Program-made: the position numbers and the translations under genes | The notes under the pieces: model-generated | The model's input: the letters and a program-made list of their open reading frames with translations, nothing else | What the model was told of the DNA's origin: nothing | Database searches by the model: none | NCBI GenBank assembly: GCA_963743945.1 | Contig: CAVURO010000010.1 | Location: forward strand, 124,001 to 188,000 | Length of the DNA: 64,000 nt | Source: JACOTK01 sp963743945 | GTDB lineage: Bacteria; Actinomycetota; Acidimicrobiia; Acidimicrobiales; CADCSY01 | Direction: 5' to 3' | In this document: one piece after another, positions 52,261 through 60,543 of the stretch | How positions within the stretch are numbered: the stretch's first letter is position 1 | Layout: every line of letters begins with the position of its first letter

Positions 52261-52271
52261 TTTTCCCGGCG

Positions 52272-52285
52272 TGATCGTTCGATCA
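52272..52285. promoter_or_regulatory. Palindrome upstream of the CAP gene
   Basis: TGATCG-TT-CGATCA lies 11 bp before the CAP start in a gap of about 300 bp (52261-52564). The gap also has an AT-rich block CGTAAAATATTGG near 52330, a likely promoter, and no gene that I can support. Confidence 0.35.
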
Positions 52286-52499
52286 ACCTTGCCGAGCGAA
52301 CCTTAACCCAACCGTCATGTTTCCGCGCGCATTTCGTAAAATATTGGCGGAGTGTGATCGCTCTCGGCGCCAACGCCCGCGAAGGTTAGCCCATGGGCAG
52401 CCGAAGCTCGCCGATGGCGCAGCCCGCTCGCCATCCGTCAACCGGATGGGAAGCAGACACCACAGGCTTCGCCATCGTCACCGAACGCTCGCCAAGCAC

Positions 52500-52530
52500 G
52501 AGGGCGCCGAGCGTCAAGGCTCGGCGCCTC
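52500..52530 (-). terminator. Hairpin terminator after the thiolase-like gene
   Basis: GCGCCGAGC (52504-52512) and GCTCGGCGC (52519-52527) form a perfect 9-bp stem with a 6-base loop, extended by GAG/CTC. It lies about 35 bp beyond the thiolase stop. Confidence 0.65.
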
Positions 52531-52564
52531 GTCTCGTCCGTCGTGACGCCCGAACGTGTCCGGC

Positions 52565-53713
52565 TCAGTCCTCGCGTTGGAGGATGTGCACCACGCAGAC
52601 CGAGCCGGCGCCCATCATGTGCACCAGTCCGGTGCGGGCCCCTTCCACCTGGCGGGGGCCTGCCTCGGCTCGGAGTTGCTGGGTCGCATCCCACACCTGC
52701 GCCAGTCCGGTCGGGCCTCCGGGGTGACCACGGGCGGTGAGTCCACCGTCGGTCGAGAAGGGGATGCGCCCACCGATCCTGGTTGCGCCCTCGGCGACGA
52801 GCTTGTCGCCCTCGCCGTCGCCGCAGATGCCGAGCAGCTCGTAGTACATGAGCTCCTCGATGGGGAAGGCGTCGTGCACGTGCACGAAGTCGAGGTCTGC
52901 CGGCCCGAGACCGGCCTCCTCGTAGGCAGCGTGCGAGGTGGTGCGGGTCAACTCACTGGGCCCGACGACCGCGCCCATGAAGACGTGGCCCTGGGTGTAG
53001 CGCTCCGACTCGAGTTGCGAGGCGACAACCTTGACCAGTGGACGTCCGTTGGCCAGTCGCTCGGCCACCTCACGGGTCGCCACGATGGCCGCCGCTGCGC
53101 CGCCGCCCGCCGCGCACGCCATCTTCGAGGTGTGCGGGTACGAGATCATCCTCGAGGCCAGAACTTCCTCGGCCGTGACCTCGTGATCGGCCCGACGCTG
53201 CGCGTACGGGTTCAGGCGCGCATGGTTCCAGTTCTTCGCCGCGATCTCGGCGAACGTCTCGACGGTCGTGCCGTAGTCGTGCATGCGCCGTACGGCCCAC
53301 ATGGCAAAGAAGGCCGCCGGCAACAGGATCGTCTCCACACCGGGCTTGCCCATGCTCGCCGCCATCGACTTGACCATGCGGTTCATGTCGTCGAAACCGA
53401 GCGCCATCGCCACTTCCGAGTGACCACCGGCAACCGACAGGACGGCTTCACGAAAGGCGGTCGAACCGGTCGCCGAGGCATTCTCGACGTGGACCACCGG
53501 CACACCGGTGAGTCCGAACTCCTTGGCGATCGAAACCCCTTCGAGCCCGTAAGGGCCGATGTAGCCGTTGTAGAGATAGTCGACGTCCCTGAAAGGGATG
53601 CCCGCATCGCTCAGGGCGGCGATCCCCGCGTCGTAGGCCATGTCGCGCACCGGGGTGCCATCCTGGTTGAACGGGGCCATGCCCACACCGATCACGTACA
53701 CGTCGTCGATCAT
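52565..53713 (-). CDS. Thiolase-like (SCP2/Ltp-type) protein lacking the nucleophilic Cys
   Basis: 382 aa. The thiolase fold is shown by YVIGVGMAPF, VENASATGSTAFREAV, HVHDAFPIEELMYYELLG and the C-terminal GLTARGHPGGPTGLAQVWDA. In the SCP-x/Ltp family the first loop usually carries Cys; here it reads NASATGST. With an adjoining DUF35 protein this recalls Ltp2-ChsH2-type retro-aldolases that remove acyl-CoA side chains rather than thiolytic enzymes. Substrate unknown. The start overlaps the DUF35 gene by four bases. Confidence 0.8.
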   Translation of the reverse strand: MIDDVYVIGVGMAPFNQDGTPVRDMAYDAGIAALSDAGIPFRDVDYLYNGYIGPYGLEGVSIAKEFGLTGVPVVHVENASATGSTAFREAVLSVAGGHSEVAMALGFDDMNRMVKSMAASMGKPGVETILLPAAFFAMWAVRRMHDYGTTVETFAEIAAKNWNHARLNPYAQRRADHEVTAEEVLASRMISYPHTSKMACAAGGGAAAAIVATREVAERLANGRPLVKVVASQLESERYTQGHVFMGAVVGPSELTRTTSHAAYEEAGLGPADLDFVHVHDAFPIEELMYYELLGICGDGEGDKLVAEGATRIGGRIPFSTDGGLTARGHPGGPTGLAQVWDATQQLRAEAGPRQVEGARTGLVHMMGAGSVCVVHILQRED

Positions 53714-54156
53714 GCCGAGACCTCCTTCGTGCCGGCGGGTCCTTCAAGGGGAACGAATCGGAACGTGCACAGATCGTTGCCGTCGCCGTCCTTCATGATG
53801 GGCATGAGGTCGAGACCCATGGCCATGCCGCATTCCCAGTCGCCCATGTCGCCCTCGATCACGCCCTGCACCCGAACACCCTCGGGTAGGTCGATCTGGC
53901 CCACGCCGTGACCTTGGACGCCGTCGGCGAACTTGCCCTTGCCCATCCAGGGCGAGACCACAAAGGTCCACGAGTACAAGGTGCCCTCGGACGAGAGCTC
54001 GACGTCATTGACCGGCTGCTCGGTGATGGGACACCGCTTGCGACGTGGAAAGAAGTAGGTGTCGGCCGCAGGACTGTAGGAGCCGAGAAGGCGAGGACGC
54101 TCACCTTCCTTCTCGGGCACCGTGAAATAGCCCTCTTCCAGGGGGAGCATTGCCAT
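53710..54156 (-). CDS. DUF35 OB-fold protein, partner of the thiolase-like enzyme
   Basis: 148 aa. RRKRCPITEQPVNDVELSSEGTLYSWTFV has the position of the DUF35 zinc ribbon joined to an OB fold, but only one Cys remains (normally four), so zinc is probably not bound. VQGHGVGQIDLPEGVRVQGVIEG forms the OB barrel. Family members contact thiolase-like enzymes and acyl-CoA. Four-base overlap with the thiolase-like gene. Confidence 0.78.
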   Translation of the reverse strand: MAMLPLEEGYFTVPEKEGERPRLLGSYSPAADTYFFPRRKRCPITEQPVNDVELSSEGTLYSWTFVVSPWMGKGKFADGVQGHGVGQIDLPEGVRVQGVIEGDMGDWECGMAMGLDLMPIMKDGDGNDLCTFRFVPLEGPAGTKEVSA

Positions 54157-54218
54157 GACGTCCCTTTCGGATCCAGGAGGGAGGAGCTCTCCCCCCGAAG
54201 TGCCCCGATGATACAGAA

Positions 54219-55436
54219 TCAGCTACCTGTCTCGTCCAATCCACTTGGAACCGGATCACCGCCGACCATGAGCGCGAGCGCCACCTCGTTCGCCAACAGA
54301 CGGCCCTTCTGCGTCAGCACCAGCCGATCGCCGCGGGTCACCACGAGGCCGCCGAGCACGCCGCCCTCGGCGATGTCGTCGGCTGGAAGCGCCCAGGTCG
54401 GCACACCCTCTCGGGTGCGAAGCGCGAGCTGAAGCGCCTCGATCGCACGTTCAGGCTCATCGAGGACCTCGGCGCCGCCCTCGGCCGATTCCCCCGCCTC
54501 CACCAATGCCAGGTATCGCTCGGGGGTGCGCACGTTCCACCACCGTCTACCCCTCTCGTGCGAGTGGGCGGCACATCCGAACCCTCGGTAGTCCCCCTGT
54601 GACCAGTACAGGAGATTGTGGCGACACTCCTGACCGGGAACGGCCCAGTTGGAGATCTCGTAGTTGACCAGGCCTGCCTCTCCCAGCAGGGCATCGGCGA
54701 CGTTGTACTTGTCGGCCTGGTCGTCGTCGTCGGGCGCGCGACCCGGGTCGTTCGCAAGTGGCGTGCCGGCCTCGACCGTCAGCCCATAGGCACTCACGTG
54801 CGGCGGATCGAGAGCAAGCGCCGCGTGAACGCTCCGTGCCCAGTCCTCAGGGCTCTCCCCCACCGTTCCATAGATGAGATCCAGGTTGAACGAGTCGAAG
54901 CCCACCTGATGGATGGCGTCCACGGCGGCCTTGACATTGTCGATGTCGTGGAGGCGTCCCAGCGCCACAAGCACGTGGGGAACCATCGACTGAACCCCGA
55001 GCGAGATGCGGGTCACCCCCTCCCGGCGATAGCCCGCCAACCGCTCGACCGAGACATCGTCGGGGTTGCACTCGACGGTGACCTCGGCGCCCTCGGCGAG
55101 CTGAACCTGTTCCAGGATCGCCCCCATCTGTCCGTCGGACAGCAGCGACGGGGTGCCCCCGCCGAAGAAGACGCTGGTCGCCGCCGGAAGCCCGACCCGT
55201 GCCGCCGCCCGCATCTCGGCCACCACTCCCGCCACGTAGGCCGGGAGCAGGTGCTCGCGATCGTCCCAGGTGGCAAAGGCGCAGTAATCGCAGCGCCGGG
55301 CGCAGAAGGGAACGTGGATGTAGAGCCCGAAGGGGGCCGAGGGGTCAGGCGGAGAGGAGAAGGCCGAGCTCCTCGAGACGCGTGGACGCCTTCGCCGGTG
55401 GCGTGTCGAGAATGGCGCCCAATGCCCAGATGTCAT
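54219..55436 (-). CDS. hemW: Radical SAM haem chaperone HemW
   Basis: 405 aa as read. IHVPFCARRCDYCAF holds the CX3CX2C radical-SAM cluster motif, FFGGGTPSLL, VECNPDD and SLGVQSM are family motifs, and the HemW C-terminal domain follows. Named historically as oxygen-independent coproporphyrinogen oxidase, but HemW proteins bind haem. ATG 55436 gives a 92-bp overlap with bldD; no nearer start codon is visible before the conserved PFGLYIHVPFC, so a non-standard or overlapping start is needed. Confidence 0.9.
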   Translation of the reverse strand: MTSGHWAPFSTRHRRRRPRVSRSSAFSSPPDPSAPFGLYIHVPFCARRCDYCAFATWDDREHLLPAYVAGVVAEMRAAARVGLPAATSVFFGGGTPSLLSDGQMGAILEQVQLAEGAEVTVECNPDDVSVERLAGYRREGVTRISLGVQSMVPHVLVALGRLHDIDNVKAAVDAIHQVGFDSFNLDLIYGTVGESPEDWARSVHAALALDPPHVSAYGLTVEAGTPLANDPGRAPDDDDQADKYNVADALLGEAGLVNYEISNWAVPGQECRHNLLYWSQGDYRGFGCAAHSHERGRRWWNVRTPERYLALVEAGESAEGGAEVLDEPERAIEALQLALRTREGVPTWALPADDIAEGGVLGGLVVTRGDRLVLTQKGRLLANEVALALMVGGDPVPSGLDETGS

Positions 55437-55887
55437 CGCGACGCACGGTCAGCATGCGTCCGTTGAAGTCCCCACGCTGCAGTTGCAGCGCCTGCAGGAA
55501 GCGCCCGAGACGCTCGCGCTCGGGCGTCGCTGCGGCGTCGGTGATGCGGCGAAGGTCGATCGTCACCGGACCGGGCACCGTCGTCGAGGTTTTCTCCTCG
55601 CCCAGGTCGATGACCTCGACAGCACCCCTAGCCTCCATGCGGGGCAGCAGCTGATCGACGGGGATGCTGTAGAAAGCCGCCAACCGCTGCAGGCGAGGAA
55701 CGGAGATGGCTCGCTCACCACGCTCGTACGCGCCCAACACCGACGCCTTGAACTCCTGGGAGGACTGGGACTCAACCTCTTGCAGCGACAGCCGCTTCTG
55801 CTTGCGGATTGCCCGCAGCCGCTTGCCAACCTTTGCCGCGTAGGAAAGGTCATCGGCCTCGAGTGCCATATCTTCAATGTTTGTCAC
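55345..55887 (-). CDS. bldD: BldD-family transcriptional regulator with c-di-GMP motif
   Basis: 180 aa from GTG 55887, with GAGGAG eight bases upstream. The N-terminal HTH (VGKRLRAIRKQKRLSLQEVE ... LGAYERGERAISVPRLQRLAAFYSIPVDQLLP) closely follows Streptomyces BldD. The C-terminal domain contains RGDFNGRMLTVRRDD: BldD binds c-di-GMP through RGD-X8-RQDD, and here all but the Q-to-R change is kept. BldD dimerises on c-di-GMP and represses developmental genes in Streptomyces; targets in this organism are unknown. Located between dnaJ and hemW. Confidence 0.88.
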   Translation of the reverse strand: MTNIEDMALEADDLSYAAKVGKRLRAIRKQKRLSLQEVESQSSQEFKASVLGAYERGERAISVPRLQRLAAFYSIPVDQLLPRMEARGAVEVIDLGEEKTSTTVPGPVTIDLRRITDAAATPERERLGRFLQALQLQRGDFNGRMLTVRRDDIWALGAILDTPPAKASTRLEELGLLLSA

Positions 55888-55920
55888 GACGTCGACTCCT
55901 CATAGTCCTCGGTGGCCCGT

Positions 55921-55949
55921 ACGTTATGCCCCAAGCGACCGATGTTCAA
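55921..55949 (-). promoter_or_regulatory. Candidate bldD promoter
   Basis: TTGAAC, 17-bp spacer, TAACGT on the minus strand, 34 bp before the GTG. The 55888-56008 gap is less GC-rich than its surroundings. No clear BldD self-operator was recognised. Confidence 0.4.
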
Positions 55950-56008
55950 CACTACGAATTGCGTTCTTCTGTCTACCAGGTGTGCGTCGGTGGTTGGGTG
56001 ATGCCGAG

Positions 56009-57139
56009 TCACGATTTGAACGGCTTTCGCAGGCGCGACATCAAGCCTTTGTCGCCCGTCGCCACCGCGTCGCCCCGAAGCTCGGCGAGTCGCCGAAACA
56101 GCTCCTCCTCGGCCTCGTTCAGGTCCGTCGGCGTATCCACGATCACCTGAACCAACAGGTCGCCCCGACCCCTGCCATCGACGTGGGGCACGCCCTTGCC
56201 GCGCAGGCGCACCACCTTGCCGGTCTGCGTTCCCGATGCGATGGTCAGCTCCTCGACCGAGTCGAGGGTCTCGAAGCTCAAGGTCGTCCCCAACGTGGCC
56301 TGCGTCACCGGCAGGTGCAGCTCGTGGACGAGATCGCTGCCGGCTCGAAGGAATCGCTCGTGATCGCGGACTCTGAGCTGCACATAGAGGTCGCCGGTCC
56401 CGCCACCTCGGGGCCCCGCCCCGCCCCGCCCCGAGAGGCGCAGGGTCGAGCCGTCGTCGACGCCCGCCGGCACCTCGATGGTGTAGGTCCGCTCCTCCGT
56501 TCGACGTCCCTCACCCCGACAGGCATCACAGGGGTCGGTCACGACCTGACCCGAGCCGTTGCACCGCGGGCACACACCGGCGGTGACCATCTGGCCGAGG
56601 ATCGACTGGCGCACGCGCCGCACCTGGCCGGCACCCTGGCACTCCCCACAGGTGGTGGCCTGCGTGCCCGGCTTGGCCCCCGTCGCATCGCAGACATCAC
56701 AGGCCACCGGCGCCCGCACGCTGACCTCATGGGTGCCGCCGAAGACCGCCTCCTCGAACTCGACCTCCACGTGGACCTCGAGATCGGGTCCCCGGGGTGG
56801 ACCCGACGCGCCCCCACCCTGGCGTCCCCGCCCGGAGCCGAACGGGCCCTGTCCCCCGAAGAACGCCTCGAAGATGTCGCCCACGCCGCCGAAGCCGAAG
56901 TCTCCTCCCCCTCGGCCGCCCCCGAGACCCTCGGCGCCGAAGGTGTCGTAGCGGCGCCGGGTCTCCGGGTCCGAGAGGACCTCGTAGGCCCGCGCCACCT
57001 CCTTGAACCGCTCCTCGGCGGTCGGGTCGGGATTGGTGTCGGGATGGAGCTCACGTGCCAGACGTCGGTAGGCCCGCTTGAGCTCGTCGGCTGAGGCGTC
57101 GGACGCGACACCCAGCAGTTCGTAATAGTCACTGGACAC
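56009..57139 (-). CDS. dnaJ: Chaperone DnaJ (type I)
   Basis: 376 aa. J domain with HPD (RELHPDTNPDPTAEERF), Gly/Phe-rich linker (GGGRGGGDFGFGGVGD), four CXXCXGXG zinc motifs (CDVCDATG, CGECQGAG, CPRCNGSG, CDACRGEG) and a C-terminal substrate-binding domain. Stimulates DnaK. Follows hrcA by 57 bp and is presumably heat-inducible through the upstream CIRCE operator. Confidence 0.96.
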   Translation of the reverse strand: MSSDYYELLGVASDASADELKRAYRRLARELHPDTNPDPTAEERFKEVARAYEVLSDPETRRRYDTFGAEGLGGGRGGGDFGFGGVGDIFEAFFGGQGPFGSGRGRQGGGASGPPRGPDLEVHVEVEFEEAVFGGTHEVSVRAPVACDVCDATGAKPGTQATTCGECQGAGQVRRVRQSILGQMVTAGVCPRCNGSGQVVTDPCDACRGEGRRTEERTYTIEVPAGVDDGSTLRLSGRGGAGPRGGGTGDLYVQLRVRDHERFLRAGSDLVHELHLPVTQATLGTTLSFETLDSVEELTIASGTQTGKVVRLRGKGVPHVDGRGRGDLLVQVIVDTPTDLNEAEEELFRRLAELRGDAVATGDKGLMSRLRKPFKS

Positions 57140-57196
57140 GATGCAACCTTCTCACTTCTATTCCGGGGACTGGTCCTCGGCGGCTCGGTGGGACAC

Positions 57197-58231
57197 TCAG
57201 GTCTCGCTCAAGCGACGCCCCAGGCTCTGACTCACCAGCGCCACGGCGGTCAACGCCTCGGGATAGTGCATACGAGTGGGGCCGAAAACGCCGATGAGCC
57301 CGGCGCGCTCGCCGTCCACATCGTAAGGGGAGACCACCACGGAGCAATCGGCCAGGGGTTCCAGGCCGTGCTCGTGACCGATCGCAACCGTCAGTCCGCG
57401 GTCGAGCACGTCCTGGAGAAGGCTGACCACGAGGTACTGCTGCTCGAGCGTGTCGAGCACCTGTCGCACGGTCTCGACGGCATCGAATGCCTGGGCCATG
57501 CGCGACGCCCCACCGACGAAGACCTGGTCCGATGCACGATCCTCGGCAAAGGTCAGGGCCTGGATCGCCGAGGAGCACAGTGCCGCTGCCGATTCGTCCG
57601 CGGGCAGCGGAAGCGGAGCGGTGGGCTCACCTGGCGAACCGGCGCCACTGACGCCGTAGCGCACGGTCTGGCCGACAAGGCGCTGCGAGAGGTACCGGGT
57701 GGCCGCATCGAACGAATCCTGTCCGACCTGGCCCACCACCTCGATCGGGGCACGCTCGACCGAGCCGTTGGAGAGGACCAGGACCACGATGGCCGACCGA
57801 TCGCCCAGGGAGACCACCTGAACCGAACGGATCACCGCGTCCTCGTGCGGTGACCCGATGACCACGGCCGCGTAGTCGGTGAGATCGGCGAGCAGCTTGG
57901 ACGTGCCGTGCAACATCACCTCGATGGCGCCACGGGTGCGGGAGAAGAAGTCGCTGACCTGCTCCCGACGGACGGCGTCGATGCCCGCCGGGTCGGTGAG
58001 CGAATCGACGAAATAGCGGTAACCCCGGTCGGTGGGCACCCGTCCGGCACTCGTGTGAGGCTGCATCAGGTATCCCTCGTCCTCGAGAGCCATCATCTCC
58101 TTGCGGATGGTCGCCGGCGAGACACCCATGCCCGGCAGGCGCGCCACCCAACTCGAGCCGACCGGTTGCGCCGTCTCGATGTACTCCCCGACCACTGCCC
58201 GGAGGATCGATGCCTTGCGTTCATCCATCAT
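57197..58231 (-). CDS. hrcA: Heat-inducible transcription repressor HrcA
   Basis: 344 aa from ATG 58231 (58228 also possible; AAGGTG upstream). N-terminal winged helix DERKASILRAVVGEYIETAQPVGSSWVA ... GVSPATIRKEMMALEDEGYL binds CIRCE. The C-terminal part (GVFGPTRMHYPEALTAVALVSQSLGRRL) matches the family. It represses its own operon with dnaJ; a CIRCE site lies 18 bp upstream. Confidence 0.96.
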   Translation of the reverse strand: MMDERKASILRAVVGEYIETAQPVGSSWVARLPGMGVSPATIRKEMMALEDEGYLMQPHTSAGRVPTDRGYRYFVDSLTDPAGIDAVRREQVSDFFSRTRGAIEVMLHGTSKLLADLTDYAAVVIGSPHEDAVIRSVQVVSLGDRSAIVVLVLSNGSVERAPIEVVGQVGQDSFDAATRYLSQRLVGQTVRYGVSGAGSPGEPTAPLPLPADESAAALCSSAIQALTFAEDRASDQVFVGGASRMAQAFDAVETVRQVLDTLEQQYLVVSLLQDVLDRGLTVAIGHEHGLEPLADCSVVVSPYDVDGERAGLIGVFGPTRMHYPEALTAVALVSQSLGRRLSET

Positions 58232-58248
58232 GTTCACCTTGATGGTAC

Positions 58249-58275
58249 CTGGCACTCCGTGCACACGAGTGCCAA
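58249..58275 (-). promoter_or_regulatory. CIRCE operator (HrcA binding site)
   Basis: Inverted repeat TTGGCACTC - nine bases - GAGTGCCAG on the minus strand, 8 of 9 bases paired, close to the CIRCE consensus TTAGCACTC-N9-GAGTGCTAA. Confidence 0.93.
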
Positions 58276-58349
58276 GCGAGGCCCGGCACCCGATGAGGGT
58301 CGCGGCGTCCAGGGTCTCCGGGTCTCCGGGCGTCGTCAGTCGTCAGTCG

Positions 58350-60170
58350 TCAGTCGTCGAGACGCAGCGCGGAGATGAACGCCTCCTGGGGCACCTCGAC
58401 CCGACCGATCGATTTCATGCGCTTCTTGCCCTCTTTCTGCTTCTCCAGCAGCTTGCGCTTGCGGGTGATGTCACCGCCGTAGCACTTGGCCAACACGTCC
58501 TTGCGCTTGGCCTTGACGGTCTCACGGGCGATGATCCGACCACCGATGGTGGCCTGGATGGGCACATCGAACATCTGACGGGGAATGAGCTCGCGGAGCT
58601 TCTCGCTCATCCGCCGCCCGTAGTCGTAGGCCTTGTCGCGGTGCACGATCGTCGAGAAGGCGTCGACGGGGACACCGTTGAGCATGACGTCGACCTTCAC
58701 GAGCTGCGATGGCTCGTAGCCGACCGGTTCGTAGTCGAGACTGGCGTAGCCCTTGGTGCGACTCTTCAGCTGATCGAAGAAGTCCACCACGACCTCGGCG
58801 AGGGGCATGCGGTAGACGAGCTCGAGCCGTTCCGGACTCAGGTACTCCATCTTCTCCATGACCCCACGGCGTTCCTGGCAGAGCTCCATGAGCGTCCCCG
58901 TGTAGTCCGAGGGCGTCAGGATCGTGAGCTTCAGGTAGGGCTCCTCGATCCGGTCGATCATGTTCGCCGGCGGCAGCAACGAGGGGTTCGCGACCTCCAT
59001 GATCTCGCCCGCCGTGGTGGTCACCTCGTAGGCCACTGACGGAGCGGTTGCGATGAGGCTCAGGTTGAACTCCCGCTCGAGTCGCTCGCGGATGATCTCC
59101 ATGTGCAGGAGCCCCAGAAAACCACAGCGGAAGCCGAACCCGAGCGCCGTGGAGCTCTCGGGCTCGTAGGTGAAGCTCGCGTCGTTGAGCCGGAGCTTCT
59201 CCAACGACTCCCGGAGGGTCTCGAAGTCGTCACCGTCGACCGGGAACAGCCCGCAGAAGACCATCGGCTTGGGGTCGAGGTAACCCTCCAGCGGCTCGCC
59301 GGCCTGCCGGGCGGCCAGGGTCACCGTCTCACCCGAACGTGCCTGGCCGACGTCCTTGATGCCCGCGATGAGGTAACCGACCTCACCCGGGCCCAGGGAG
59401 GCAACGGGCTGAGGGCCCGGCGTTCGCACCCCGATCTCCTCGAGGTTGTAGATCGCTCCCGCGTGCATGAAGCGCACGCGATCGCCGCTCGACACCGTGC
59501 CCTCGACCACGCGGATCGAGGAGATGACCCCTCGGTACTGGTCGAACTGGGAGTCGAAGATGAGCGCCTGCAATGGGGCATCGGGGTCGCCGACGGGTGG
59601 CGGGATGCGCTCGACGACGGCGTCGAGCACGTCGGCCACGCCCTCGCCCGTCTTGGCGCTGATGCGCAGGATGTCCTCGGCTGCCAGCCCCAGCACGCGT
59701 TCGATCTCATCGGCGTAGCGATCGGGATCGGCGGCGGGAAGGTCGATCTTGTTGAGCACGGCCACGATCTCGAGATCGTGTTCGAGCGCCAGATAGCAGT
59801 TGGCAAGCGTCTGGGCCTCGATGCCCTGCGCTGCGTCGACGATCAACAGCACGCCTTCGCACGCCGCCAGCGATCGCGACACCTCGTAGCCGAAATCCAC
59901 GTGACCGGGTGTGTCCACCAGGTGGATGATGTGGTCCTTCCACGGCACGCGAACGTTCTGGGCCTTGATGGTGATGCCGCGTTCTCGCTCGATGTCCATC
60001 GAGTCGAGGTACTGCGCCTTCATCTCCCTGGCGGTGACCACCCCGGTGATCTCGAGGATCCGGTCGGCAAGGGTCGACTTCCCGTGGTCGATGTGGGCGA
60101 TGATGCTGAGGGAGCGAAAGCGTGAAAGATCGGCGATGGCTTCGAGCGTAGCCGGCTTGACTGTGGTCAC
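58350..60170 (-). CDS. lepA: Elongation factor 4 (LepA)
   Basis: 606 aa, usual length. GTPase motifs IAHIDHGKSTLADRI, VDTPGHVDFGYE and LNKIDLPAADPD. The LepA C-terminal domain ends KRKLLEKQKEGKKRMKSIG. Ribosome-bound back-translocase or biogenesis factor. Upstream of hrcA-dnaJ; divergent from rpsT. The stop is embedded in 7-bp GTCGTCA repeats (58332-58357). Confidence 0.96.
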   Translation of the reverse strand: MTTVKPATLEAIADLSRFRSLSIIAHIDHGKSTLADRILEITGVVTAREMKAQYLDSMDIERERGITIKAQNVRVPWKDHIIHLVDTPGHVDFGYEVSRSLAACEGVLLIVDAAQGIEAQTLANCYLALEHDLEIVAVLNKIDLPAADPDRYADEIERVLGLAAEDILRISAKTGEGVADVLDAVVERIPPPVGDPDAPLQALIFDSQFDQYRGVISSIRVVEGTVSSGDRVRFMHAGAIYNLEEIGVRTPGPQPVASLGPGEVGYLIAGIKDVGQARSGETVTLAARQAGEPLEGYLDPKPMVFCGLFPVDGDDFETLRESLEKLRLNDASFTYEPESSTALGFGFRCGFLGLLHMEIIRERLEREFNLSLIATAPSVAYEVTTTAGEIMEVANPSLLPPANMIDRIEEPYLKLTILTPSDYTGTLMELCQERRGVMEKMEYLSPERLELVYRMPLAEVVVDFFDQLKSRTKGYASLDYEPVGYEPSQLVKVDVMLNGVPVDAFSTIVHRDKAYDYGRRMSEKLRELIPRQMFDVPIQATIGGRIIARETVKAKRKDVLAKCYGGDITRKRKLLEKQKEGKKRMKSIGRVEVPQEAFISALRLDD

Positions 60171-60227
60171 CGCATCGCCGGGCTGCTATCGTCGACGTGT
60201 TCCATACGTCTGCCGGTAGGACTTGTC

Positions 60228-60497
60228 ATGGCCAACATCAAGAGCCAAATCAAACGCAACAAGCAGAACGAGAAGCGACGCATCCGCAACAAGGATGTTC
60301 GCACCGAGCTGAAGACCCGGGTCAAGGTCGCGGTCGCCGCCACCGAGGCCGGCGGCGAGAGCCTTGACGACGCGCTGAAGCTCGCCGTCAAGCGCATCGA
60401 CAAGGCCGCCACGAAAGGCATCATCCACAAGAACGCGGCCGCCCGCCGCAAGAGCCGCCTCATGAAGCGACTCACCAAGGCGACCACCGACTCCTGA
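60228..60497 (+). CDS. rpsT: 30S ribosomal protein S20
   Basis: 89 aa, basic helical. ANIKSQIKRNKQNEKRRIRNK is the S20 signature, followed by DKAATKGIIHKNAAARRKSRLM. GGTAGGAC lies before the ATG. Divergent from lepA (57 bp). A CGTCGGGCCCGACG palindrome just after the stop is the likely terminator, then a 15-bp duplication TCGGCTCACCTTCTC. Confidence 0.97.
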   Translation: MANIKSQIKRNKQNEKRRIRNKDVRTELKTRVKVAVAATEAGGESLDDALKLAVKRIDKAATKGIIHKNAAARRKSRLMKRLTKATTDS

Positions 60498-60543
60498 GCG
60501 TCGGGCCCGACGGCTCCTCCTCCGCTCGGCTCACCTTCTCGGC

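Noticed and set aside
52317..52560. Coding frames in the gap between the CAP and thiolase-like genes
   Set aside because: No ribosome site, no conserved pattern, and the stretch contains a terminator hairpin and AT-rich promoter-like DNA.
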